From: Bimuria novae-zelandiae CBS 107.79
Taxonomy: Eukaryota; Ascomycota; Dothideomycetes; Pleosporales; Didymosphaeriaceae
Direction: 5' to 3'
Assembly: GCA_010015655.1 (NCBI GenBank)
Contig: ML976657.1
Span: 1,913,252-1,977,251, forward strand
Length of the DNA: 64,000 bases
The notes beneath the pieces are model-generated. The model was not told the DNA's origin, searched no databases, and was given only the letters and a program-made list of their open reading frames with translations. Shown one piece after another: positions 46,001 through 56,300 of the stretch (position 1 is its first letter; each line of letters starts with the position of its first letter). A program made the translations under genes and the position numbers.

Positions 46001-48146
46001 GTTCCCCGACGGCCAACCGCTGGACTCAATCGATGACGTTATGGCGAGGCACGTGACGCTCTACACACTGAGGTTCCGCGAGCTCGTGTTCTGCCAGAAC
46101 CTTCTCGAAGATGTAGGTACATTTCATTACATCACTGTGTGGCCGAAGGAAATAACCGGACGTTTCGCCTCTGCAACTCCCATAGGCAACCTGATCATAC
46201 ACAAACCGAACGAGCTATGGTTTACACAATCAATGGCTAACTGACGTGCGTAGGACCGCTTTTCCAACGTGACCGAAGCCTATCTGAAACGGAATCCCGA
46301 TGGCAAAGCAGTCATCTGCATCCCCATCGTACATTCCGATCACCTCTTGGGCTCGATCTATGTGGAAGGTCCACCCAACTCATTCACGGAACGGAATACA
46401 AACGTGCTGCGACTCCTCGTCAATCAGATATCCATCTCGCTGGCCAACGCCCTACTGTTCAAAAAAGTTGAAAAGGTCAGTGCGAGCAATGAGGCTATGC
46501 TGGAGATGCAGAAGAGGTCTCTCGGCCAGGCAAGAGCAGCGGAGAACAAAGCCAAAGAGGCTGAGGCCATAGCAATCAGAAACATGAAGCTAAAGGAAGA
46601 AGCCGCCAGAGCCAAGTCGCTCTTCCTAGCCAATGTTTCTCACGAGTTACGAACCCCTCTCAATGGTGTTATTGGTATGAGCGAGTTGCTGAAAGCCAGC
46701 CCGTTGAACCAAGAACAGACTAGCTACGCCGACAGTATTCGCGTATGTGCAGATACTCTCTTGAGCATTATCAACGACCTGCTGGACTACTCCAAGCTTG
46801 AGGCAGGCAAGATGAACGTCATCTCCATGCCTCTCTCCCTCAACGAGACGATAACCGAGGTCGTGCGGGCATTGGCGTACACCAACGCAGAGCGCGGCTT
46901 GAAAACCGTTGAACAGCTCGAGCTTGACCCAGAACTCTTGGTTATGGGTGACCCCGTTCGCCTCCACCAGATTCTCATGAACCTTCTTTCCAACAGCTAC
47001 AAGTTCACACCTCGAGGTTCCGTAACGGTGCGGGCTGTGGTCGACAAAGAGAGCGACGATTGGATAGACGTTACTTGCAGCGTCATCGACACGGGTATCG
47101 GGATCCCCGAAGAGCAAAAGAGGAAGCTGTTCTTGCCGTTCAGTCAGATCGAATCGTCCAGCTCAAGAAGCTACGGTGGCACAGGTCTCGGTTTGAGTAT
47201 TTGTAAAGCACTCATCGAGAACGTCATGCAAGGACGAGTGTGGCTCGAATCCACCCCTGGAGTAGGAACGAACGTCTCCTTCTCTCTTCGATTCCAAAAA
47301 GTAAGAAAGACCAAGCGTTATACTGACGAAGCATGCACTGACTGCTTCCAGGTGAATAAGACAGACGGTCGCGATCGCCACCACAGTATGCGCGAACAAG
47401 ATCCCATGGCCAAATTCTCATCCCAGGATAACAACGGGCACGAGCAATCCCAAGAGACAATTCACTTATCCACTATACCAAGGAACGAGCTTCGAATATG
47501 TATTGCAGAAGACAACTTGATCAATCAACGCATCGCTATCAGCTTTGTGCAAAAGTTAGGATTCAAATGCGATGCATATTTAGATGGATTCAAGACGATT
47601 GAAGCATTGGAACGGGCCAGCGAGAATGGAAGGCCATTCCACCTCATCCTAATGGACGTCCAGATGCCGCACTGCGACGGTTACGAAGCCACCAAGCTCA
47701 TCCGCAAACACAAAGACCCCAACATCCGCAACATCCTCATCATCGCAATGACGGCTTCAGCCATCCAAGGCGACCGCGAAAAGTGCCTGGACTCTGGCAT
47801 GAACAATTACCTCGCGAAGCCGGTGCGCGCGCAGACGCTCAAGGCGCTGTTGGAGTCGTATCTCTCGAAGTCGGAAGAAGAGAGGGAGATTCTGAACCTG
47901 CAGGCTGAAGCGAAGAAGCTGGTCAAAGACGCGCTGAAGGAAGCTGTGACGGAGGATGTCAAAGGGTTGAAAGAGGGGAAGGAGGAGACGACGCTGGCTC
48001 CGCAGAATGGACTTAATGGGAGTGAGCTGAGGGTGGGGAGGAGCAGACCTCCGAGTATACGGACGAATACGGCGAAGAGGTGGCACCCGCATGAGCAGGA
48101 GCAGCAGAATGGAAATGGACATGCGGGACCGCCAACGAATGCTTAG
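40072..48146 (+). CDS. Hybrid histidine kinase: pseudokinase + AAA + GAF + HisKA + HATPase + receiver
   Basis: Eight exons: 40072-40191, 40358-42225, 42304-42778, 42920-44543, 44681-45060, 45171-45421, 45503-46112, 46254-48146. All junctions are GT-AG and keep the frame, giving 2406 residues. Order: a protein-kinase-like domain (about 120-385) with HGELRGDAF and NFGG where HRDLKPxN and DFG are expected, so probably inactive; a P-loop GEAGLGKSKL near 575 starting an AAA/ORC-like region; a long helical, TPR-like middle; a GAF domain (about 1680-1850); the HisKA box SHELRTPLNG with His about 1906; the ATPase boxes LMNLLSNSYKFTPRG, DTGIGIP and GGTGLGLS; and a receiver with phospho-acceptor Asp about 2244 (LILMDVQMP) and conserved LAKPV. 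This is the fungal hybrid-kinase type of S. pombe Mak2/Mak3 and Candida Chk1, which signal oxidative stress through phosphorelay. Near 42.38-42.44 kb another frame reads TEERLRQRFIAVA, which looks more family-like than the open frame. Confidence 0.93.
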
Positions 48147-49332
48147 CTGTGCGGAGTGTTTGAGGTGGACTTCGACGTTCGGAGATGGTTACGATAGTGC
48201 ATCGGCTGCTTGTATACTTTTGCGCATCGGCATCGTGTGGCGTTCTGGTGGTTACGGGGATATGAGTGATGACTTCTGCGACCGGGATGGTCTTTGGGAC
48301 TCGGGCTTAGTTGTGTACATGTGGAATGTATGTGATATAGTCCTGTTGTGTGGATAGTCGTGCTTCGTTGGACGAGTTTTTGATATTCAAAGCGTTAGTA
48401 TGAGTCTGTACAGCGGATTTGCTCCAAACTCTACGGCGACGCAGGCCGCCAGGTGGAATTGTCGTTTACAGAGGGTTTGAGGTGGCGAGGTGGTCCAGGG
48501 TACTGTATTAGAAGTCATATGTGAGGACTATGAACCGTGCGTGTTACCCGCGGCAGTGGGCAGAAGTTGAGCACATGCACGGGGTTATATTAAATGTACA
48601 TCTAGCTGACAGGAGCTTCAGTGTATGCTCTACAGCGCCTGCTTCAAGCGCATAGGTCTCGAGCCTGTGGAGACGCCGGAGGACCTTAAGGACACGGCTG
48701 ATGTGCTTGACAGGGAGGACTACGTGATTTAGAGCTAGCAAATGTGGGGTGCTGGACGGAGAAGACTGTGTTAATGATGGCGGTTACTGCGCTTGCGACT
48801 GATGTTGGATTTTTATATGTGGAGGGTAGAGCTTGAAGATATAGATGGGTGCTACGGAGATGTGGAAAAGCAATTGAATAGGGAGGGTATTTTGGATAAA
48901 GTGGGATCGTTATCTTTTATTTGTAGGGACAATGATTGCTTTGAATGAAGGTGGAAGAAATTGGAAACCCATTTCAATCGTGAAAGATGCAGGTTCATAT
49001 AAGACTGTTCTATTCAGTATTGTCCTACTCTTAAGTGTTACTGTAGGACGAGAATGTAATAGTCGATTCTGTAGCGGGGCGCCCGCGTTAGGCAGAGCAC
49101 GTGCTTCCGCGAATGCGCGCTAGCCTTGTTTGGCACCCTTGCGCCTTGTCCGGCGCAACAACGAGGTTCAAACAGCGAACTCAGCGAGCGAACAACCTCT
49201 TACAGTGCACCGCCTGTGCGTAAAGTAGCGGCCTACTTGAACATGGAGTAATAGTTCGAACGACAACGCTCAGTCACAGTTGGAGCGCCGCGCCTAACCA
49301 CCAGCGACTCGCACGTCCAACGCAAACAAACA
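48147..49332. other. Intergenic region, kinase 3' end / mad1 5' end
   Basis: Contains the downstream region of the histidine kinase gene and the promoter of mad1. Short frames are present, but none resembles a protein family or has a convincing start. Nothing else was recognised. Confidence 0.6.
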
Positions 49333-51492
49333 ATGGCTTCACGGAAAGCGAACCAACCTAGCTTCGACTTCTTCTCCGGCGCAGCTCTATCGAACTCACC
49401 GCAACGATCGCGCGAACCACTACGCGAAACCTTCAGAACCACGCTGCGAACCTCGCACAATGAACCGCCGCCGCCGACGGCTATCGCGTCCGATGAGGTC
49501 AACGAACAGCTCCGAACGCAGATCAATACGCTCCGCTATGAGCTCGAAACGGCGAAACAAGACCAGGAGAAGTTGAGGCTGGAACATGACGCCGAGCTTC
49601 GCGATGCGCAGAACCGCACGGAGACGGAGTACAGGCGGGCGCAGCAGGCGGAAGCAATGAGCTCGTTGACGACACAGAAGTACGAAGTCCTACAGCGCGA
49701 GATGTCCGCGGCGCAGGTGAAGAGCGAGAATGACCGACAAGATCTGCAGAAGCGGCTTCAGGCGTCGCAAGCGAAGGCGTCGCAGCTGCAGGAAGATGCT
49801 GATGAGGTGAGGGAGGAGCTGGCGTCGACGCAGAGGCAGAGCGAGCACCGACTAAATACGCTACAAAGAGAGATCAAGACGCTGAAAGAGTCGGTGGAGG
49901 ACTTCAAGGCCAAGGCGGACGAGACGGCGCATGCGCTGCAGGTGTCGCAAAGGAAACTTTCAGAGAAGGAGGCCGAGGTTGGAAATTTAGAGGCCGAGGT
50001 GCTGCGGTTGAAGGCGATCACGGGAGACGCGGAGACGATTGCAATCATCAAGAAAGAGCTCTCGGAGCAGGTGGCGCACATCAAGAAACTGGAGGCCTTG
50101 ACGCGCGAGCAGAATACGGAGCTTAGGCAGTACCGGAAGCAGCAGAAGGCTATCGAAGTCATCGAGGAGGAGAAAAGGACGCTCGAAGTGAAGCTGCGCG
50201 TGGCAGGCGATTTACAGGGCAAGCTGAACGAGGCCAATGTCCGAATTGAGGCACTCGAGGCAGAGCGGAACTCGTGGACGTCATACCTAGAGAATGAGAC
50301 AGATGAGGATGCCCAATTCGAGACGCCGGAAGATCTCGCGCGCGCGTACATCCGCGAGCGCTTCGAGAAGACTGATTACATGAACCGTCTAGGGGAGATC
50401 AAGCCCGAGCTCAGCGTCAAAGAAGCCACTATACAAGCGCTTGAAGACGAGAAAGCCAAGCTGCAAGCTGAGATTGTCCAGCTCAAGAATGCTGCCCCTA
50501 CGCCCAGTGCCGACGAAGTCAAGGCTCGCGCGAGGTTAGAGCGCCAGAAGAATCTCGCAACGAAAGAAGTCGAATTCCTCCGCGCCCAGATCAAAGCCTT
50601 TGACGATGAAGAGCAGGAGATGCACCCAGAACGCGTTGACGCTGCAAAGACAGAGCGCATTAAAGAGCTAGAAGACCTAGTCGACCAATACCGCAAAGAA
50701 ATCGATACCCTCCAAAAAGACCTCTCCAACCCCTCACAGCCTGTTCCCGTTGCAGCCGGCCAAAAGCGCCCTTTAGACACCGACCACACCGACGAGCGCG
50801 TCGGCGAACTCCGCCGCAAAAACCGCCAACTCCAAGACGACAACGCGGCGCTAATGAAGCGCGTCAAGCTCGTCGAATCCGAATACAAAGCGCAGCATTC
50901 CCAGCTCAAAAAGCTCAAAGAGTCATCCCGCGTGCGCGTCCTGGAGCTCAAATCCAACCCCACGGCCGACGCCGAAGCCCTGAAGCTCGCCACGGTCCGC
51001 ACCCTCCGCAAAGCAAACGAGCAGCTCCTCGCGCAGCTCCACGGCACTTCCCCTCCCTCCACCGTCCCCACGGCCTCCCTCACCGCCGCCCAGCACCGCC
51101 TCTCCGAATCCGAAGCCACCATCGCGTCCCTCCAGAAAAAAGAAAAGCGCCTCAAGCAAATCTGGTCCGCGAAGGCGCTCGAGTTCCGCGAGGCTGTCGC
51201 CTCCATTCTCGGGTGGAAATTGGACTTTATGCCCAACGGCAGGGTCAAGGTGACGAGTATGTTTCGCCCCGAGGAGGGCGGCGAGGAGAATAGTATTGTG
51301 TTTGATGGGGAGAAGGGGACTATGAAGGTTAGTGGGGGCGAGCAGAGCGCTTTTGCGGGTGAGATTCGCGATCAGATTGTTTATTGGGTCGAGGGGAGGA
51401 AGGAGATTCCGTGTTTTTTGGCGGCGTTGACCATGGAGTTTTGGGAGAGGAGGAATGGGGATGCGACGGTTAGGGGGTTGGGGATGGGGTAG
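49333..51492 (+). CDS. mad1: Spindle assembly checkpoint coiled-coil protein Mad1
   Basis: A single exon of 719 codons. Apart from a short N-terminal tail with an FDFFSG motif, residues about 50-610 are almost continuous coiled coil rich in Glu, Lys, Gln and Leu. Near residue 535 is RVRVLELKSNPTADAE, which matches the RLK-type motif and RVLxLxxNP block conserved in Mad1. The last 100 residues (LEFREAVASILGWKLDFMPNGRVKVTSMF) fit the globular Mad1 C-terminal domain. Mad1 sits at nuclear pores and unattached kinetochores and holds Mad2 to make the anaphase inhibitor. The length agrees with fungal Mad1. It converges with the glycosylase gene, 368 bp apart. The start codon follows CAAACAATGGC, a good context. 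Confidence 0.92.
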   Translation: MASRKANQPSFDFFSGAALSNSPQRSREPLRETFRTTLRTSHNEPPPPTAIASDEVNEQLRTQINTLRYELETAKQDQEKLRLEHDAELRDAQNRTETEYRRAQQAEAMSSLTTQKYEVLQREMSAAQVKSENDRQDLQKRLQASQAKASQLQEDADEVREELASTQRQSEHRLNTLQREIKTLKESVEDFKAKADETAHALQVSQRKLSEKEAEVGNLEAEVLRLKAITGDAETIAIIKKELSEQVAHIKKLEALTREQNTELRQYRKQQKAIEVIEEEKRTLEVKLRVAGDLQGKLNEANVRIEALEAERNSWTSYLENETDEDAQFETPEDLARAYIRERFEKTDYMNRLGEIKPELSVKEATIQALEDEKAKLQAEIVQLKNAAPTPSADEVKARARLERQKNLATKEVEFLRAQIKAFDDEEQEMHPERVDAAKTERIKELEDLVDQYRKEIDTLQKDLSNPSQPVPVAAGQKRPLDTDHTDERVGELRRKNRQLQDDNAALMKRVKLVESEYKAQHSQLKKLKESSRVRVLELKSNPTADAEALKLATVRTLRKANEQLLAQLHGTSPPSTVPTASLTAAQHRLSESEATIASLQKKEKRLKQIWSAKALEFREAVASILGWKLDFMPNGRVKVTSMFRPEEGGEENSIVFDGEKGTMKVSGGEQSAFAGEIRDQIVYWVEGRKEIPCFLAALTMEFWERRNGDATVRGLGMG

Positions 51493-51860
51493 GGGGGTAT
51501 GGGTTGGCGTTGTGGCGTTGGCATAAGGTGTGTAAGTGTGGTGGTCTGGAATGCATTTTGGCGGGGTTTTGGAAGGGTTAGCTGGGCAATGTCATGCCCG
51601 TGGTGCGGTCTTGGAAGGGGTCCGCCCATTACTATTACGAAAAATTCTCTCAGTGCATCTCTGCATGCCGCGTAGTCCAAAGCCATCATGGGGTGCCTTG
51701 AGTAACGTTACAAACCACGCCTTGTCTATGGAAATAGTAGCCTGTCCATGCATCGCCCTTCCGCACGACCCCAAACCTATCTAGACTCCTTGCCAGCGTG
51801 TTCTGCATCAACTAAGACTCTGTACATTTCATCTCTCTTTCAACCGTGGACTTCGTGCAC
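51493..51860. other. Convergent intergenic region
   Basis: The shared 3' region of mad1 and the glycosylase gene, 368 bp. No gene or other structure was recognised. Confidence 0.6.
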
Positions 51861-52805
51861 TCACTCTCCCCTACTTCTCGCGCCGGTCGCAAAATCATAC
51901 TCCCACCCCTCCTGCGCCCACTTAAACTTCACATACGGCCCCAATTCCTTGTCCCTCGGAACAACGCGCTTCCACTCCGGCTCTACACCCTCAACACCCT
52001 GTAGCCCGCGCAGCCGATCACGCCCAAAAATCCGATACGAATCCAGCGCATACTCTCCCACACCTGGCAAATGCCCAATCTCCCAGCCCTCCCGCGGGTC
52101 CCCTGGCTCTAGCAACTCGCGATCTCCAGCATCTCTATTGCACCCTTTCTTAGGATAATCCCGCCGCGCATACCTCCGCTCTGCGCACGGCGGCGCGGCG
52201 ACCCACGTTTTCGCCATCTTGACTAGACTCAGTGCTCTCCGCTCTTGCAGACCCAATATACGGATAACCTCCTGCACTTCGCGCGGATCGGCGACCGCAA
52301 GCGCGTCTGGTGTCGGATATGTACATAAGACCTTCCATAAAACGGGCCGCGCGGCGGTGCCTTTCGTTTTATTCCAGAGCATAGCCTGGACGACGAGCGC
52401 GAAGAGGCTCTCGCAGATGCGCTCCTGGATTAAGCCGAATTCCGGCGTTTGGAGCTTGAACTTTAGACCTGGTGGGGTGCGCTCGCGGGAGAAGGGCTCG
52501 GGGAAGAAAGGGGATGTGGTGGGTCCTGCCACTGCTTTTTTCTTAGGCTTGGGTGAGGGTGAGGGGACGTAGGGGAAGTAGGTGGAGGTTGTTGGGGGCT
52601 TCGTGGCTGGTTTGGAGATTGTAGAGTGAGTATGATTTTGCTTGCTGCGCTGTGGGCGGCGGGTGATGCTACGGTTGAGCAGGGCGGTCGCTGATGATAG
52701 GTCGGTTGCGGCTTGGGCTAGGACGGAGGATCCGGATTCTAGAGACGCGCATGCTCGCGCTATGAGCTGCGCTGGGGACAATAGTTCATGTCGGTTGTTC
52801 GCCAT
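51861..52805 (-). CDS. MBD4-like HhH-GPD DNA glycosylase (G:T mismatch type)
   Basis: 314 residues from the ATG at 52805; the frame is open further upstream (another Met 29 codons earlier), so the start is a choice. The N-terminal 110 residues are low-complexity and basic (KPKKKA, a possible nuclear signal). Then comes a glycosylase domain that follows the MBD4 pattern closely: LIQERICESLFALVVQAMLW with NKT, then PVLWKVLCTYPTPDALA, IRILGLQERRALSLVKMA, and the helix-hairpin-helix LPGVGEYALDSYRIFGRD. The Asp in YALDSYRIF is at the catalytic position. It ends YVKFKWAQEGWEYDF, like the C-terminus of MBD4. No methyl-CpG-binding domain is present, as usual in fungi. The expected role is removal of T or U opposite G in the nucleus. 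The family is secure; the substrate is inferred. Confidence 0.88.
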   Translation of the reverse strand: MANNRHELLSPAQLIARACASLESGSSVLAQAATDLSSATALLNRSITRRPQRSKQNHTHSTISKPATKPPTTSTYFPYVPSPSPKPKKKAVAGPTTSPFFPEPFSRERTPPGLKFKLQTPEFGLIQERICESLFALVVQAMLWNKTKGTAARPVLWKVLCTYPTPDALAVADPREVQEVIRILGLQERRALSLVKMAKTWVAAPPCAERRYARRDYPKKGCNRDAGDRELLEPGDPREGWEIGHLPGVGEYALDSYRIFGRDRLRGLQGVEGVEPEWKRVVPRDKELGPYVKFKWAQEGWEYDFATGARSRGE

Positions 52806-53373
52806 AGTTTGATATCTAAAAGGGGCCAAATGTGGGGTGCCGGGGAGGTTATCGTGCGTCGAACTGGGATGTTGATGATTGCGCAGTTGCATTGCTCGGC
52901 AGCGGCGGCGCTGCCTTATATCAAGCACCGCGTTGCTCTAAAGTAATAATACATTTTCGAAAATCGGTAGCGGCGGAGGCGACACACTGGTGTAAGTGTC
53001 CTTGTACCGCGGTTCTATCTGTTAAAAAATAAAATAAAAAAAAACTGACTGTACCAAATGTATGCTGTTCTCAATCGCGCTAGTGACGTCATACCGTGAG
53101 TCAGGCGCATGCATAACGATTGAATAGCACTCGGGCTTAGGCACAACATCGCGCTATAATTATATACACTCTGGACGGGCTCTATCTATTTGTGTTGGCT
53201 ACCGTTCTCACGTTTTCATTTCGCTATGGGTTGGAGAATGTACTTGATCATTGACGTGTGGTTTTCCTAACCTCCCATTGTAGATCGAATCATTCAGAAA
53301 CGGCTATGGCACTGCAAAAGCATTCAGTTTCTCGCACTTCAGCTGTTCCATGCGTCCCAATTTGTGATACATA
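52806..53373. other. Intergenic region
   Basis: It contains the promoter of the glycosylase gene and the 3' region of the AAA-HET gene, with an A/T-rich run near 53.02-53.05 kb. No gene was recognised. Confidence 0.55.
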
Positions 53374-56300
53374 TCAACATATCCCAATTGTCTCAAGCGT
53401 CAGCTCCCCTCGCTCAACACTTTCGATGGCTTCTCCTTTCATGAGTCCCTCCACGAACGCGGCCCCAATGAATTCGTAATTTTCGTCTTTAGGTCTAAGT
53501 ACGAATGGCATATCGCAGCCCGTCATGACTGCAACACGATCGCCCGGCTTCGCGTACTTGGGTGCCATCCCTATCAATCCACTCGTTGTTGTACATAGTC
53601 TCCGGTCAGTTGAGACCCCTATGGAAAACTTGCCCATATCGTGAAATGCTTCGGGGTCAGGACAAAGTTCATCTGTGTTGCTGAAGTAGTGACGGAGTGG
53701 AACCCCGTGTATCGGGAAGAACGCATTGGGGTGCAGCATGGAACGTACAACTACGTTCAAAGGCGAGATCTGGGTAAACGTCGGCCACTGTCTGATAGCA
53801 TCATGCTGATAAGTGTCCTGAGCGACTAAGTGGATAGACACCTGGCCATTGCGGATTTCAGGCATCTCGTCGACGGGTAGCCAGGGAACATCGAGTAGCG
53901 ATGGACCCTGGGAGAATTCGTAGTTGCTATCATGGGCGAGACAGCGTGCCAATGCCAACTTGGAACTCTCGTCGACCGGTAACAAGTGCGGCCCGGTGTC
54001 GGTGGTGGTGGGATCAATGGGAGGGTCCATCGGCTCCCAGACTTCGGTCTCGCCCTGGTGTAGCGCCATTGCGAGGGTTTCAATAGTATCGACGAATACG
54101 CCTTCGGCCCGCATCACAGTGTTGTCTTCGGAGAAATGAGGTATAGAGATGCGCTTGCCGTTTGCAGCGTGACTCTTGTGCCGGGTAAGTATCAAAGTAG
54201 GAGTAGGGCCGGTTGAAAGGTCAAATGCCCAGCTTGGGAAATCGAGCGGGCGCGTCAGGAACATTTGCACTCTGGCCAGCGTGTTCAGGTTACCTTCTGT
54301 GAGGAAGCAAGCCTTGGCGAAAGAAGCGCATATGTCGTTGAAGCCAACGTCCGCGGCGTAACTAGGCTGTATGCCCGCAGCCAAATCTTTTGAAACGAGA
54401 GCAAGTAGCCCATAAACCTTGTCTCGGGGGTCTATTGCTGCAGCAGACTGCGCTAGGTGGACGATGTCGGTGACGGGCAGTTGTTCTTTCTCGAAAGTGT
54501 TTTCCCATCTTCGGAGACGCACTAAGCGAGAGAAGATGACTGCACAATGCAATTGCAGTTCGATAACTTGGGATGTTCCACCAAACGCGGCTGGCAATGC
54601 ACTGCCCAATCCACCGTCGGATAAAAGGTGATACAGCTTCGATATCTCCGCAATGGTGTAGTGACAGTCACCGTACCAGAGGAGAATAGCGGGAGCTAGT
54701 GCAATTTCCTAATTTTGTCTGTTAGTACTGTAATGCACATTAACCGCTATCAGCGGGTAGTCTCTGTGCAATTATTATATCATTATAACGATCAGACTGC
54801 AACCACATCACTAGAGGCCTACAAGAGAAAAGTGCTTTACTAACCTGCATAATCCATAGCCTCTGCCAATAAGGTTCATAAAAGATGGTCGAAGCTAGGG
54901 TCCAAAGAGCGTGCGCTGTTCGGTTGTCTGGGACTAGTGCAGCCACGACATCATTGAGCTTCGTGTCCCGGATGTTATCCAGCCAGCGTTTGGCTGTGTG
55001 AAGCTCTGACATAGTATTTGAAGGTGGCACACCAACCCATGCTCTGACTGCGATGGCTTCTGAATAGATCATGTCCATCTTCTTCACCTCTTGGGCACGT
55101 TCAGCTATATCGTTCTGATTTATGCAGATGGCGTCGATCCAGACTTTCAATCTCCTTTCCGCCACTTCGAACGAGCTTTGAAGTTTCCGAAGCGCAAGGT
55201 AGAGGTTTTCTCCCACTCCAAAGCGGTGACCGTTGACATAAATCTCCCGGGTCTTCCGCGGATCGCCCCAGACATAGCTCAGCGCGATGTAATCCCCCCA
55301 GACGTATCGCGGTTTGAGTAACTCCATTTCCTCCATTGGGGTGTCGAAATTTGAGTTCAACAACGGTAAAACTTCTTCTTCTAACTGGCGCATAACATCC
55401 TCTGGATCATCGTCCTTGATCATAGGTTTTCCGCTCGTGCGTCGATGGAATACTACATTGGCGAGTTGCCAGAGCAGAAGCTTATCGTGTCGCTGACCCT
55501 TCAGATGTTTTGTTGTTTGGGAGTTCTCGAAGCCGCAGGTATGGCGATACAGTTCTGACCAATCCTCTAAGCTCACGTTTTCGAGCGTACATTTTAAAGG
55601 CTCTAACTCGGAGTTATTTCCCTCGCTAGGCCTTGGCTCGATGGACAAAACGCGGATCTTCTTGCTGCAGGGTGCTAAAGGAAGATATCGCAGGGCTGAT
55701 ACTTCAGTGCTCTCGTCTTCTGGTTCTTCCCCAGCACTTGATTCGATTTCCTCAATCCGACCCGCTGAGTCCACATGATCGCGTTCAGATGCACCTGAGT
55801 CCTCCCAGACAGGGGGCGGCCAGTTCGGTTTATGAAGAACATACTGCAATGGCTTATCGAGCGACCAATGTGCCGAGGTGGTGTGAGGGGCTGCCGAGTG
55901 CTCCGACCCAGGAGGCTTTACAAATTCCTTTTCGTGCTCTTTCGCGACGTAATCCCTTGCCGTTTTAATTTCGTCCCTGGCAGCCGCCCTGCTTTGCATT
56001 TCGCTGTCTGCCTTCATTTTTGACCAGGTGCCGGGATCAAATTCTTTCGCGAACTCGCGGATTTGCGACAATGCCGCGGCGGATACAGTGGGGGCGCTCC
56101 GTAGAAAGGCTCTGTCAAAATGTACTTTCTTCAGTATCCTAATGCCTTGTGCGTCGACATCGGTGGGAGAGGCCTGACATATAAGGGCTGCCTGGACGCA
56201 CACGATCTGTATGTCCGAGCCTGAGTAGCCCATTGACTTGCGAGAAAGATCTTCCCAGTCAACGTCATCGTTCACAGTTTCTTCACGTAAGCATATGCGA

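Noticed and set aside
54740..54844. The run-on residues after WIMQ as the true C-terminus of the AAA-HET protein
   Set aside because: They lie in a 136-bp GT-AG intron; splicing restores WIMQEIALAPAILLWYG, the normal HET continuation.
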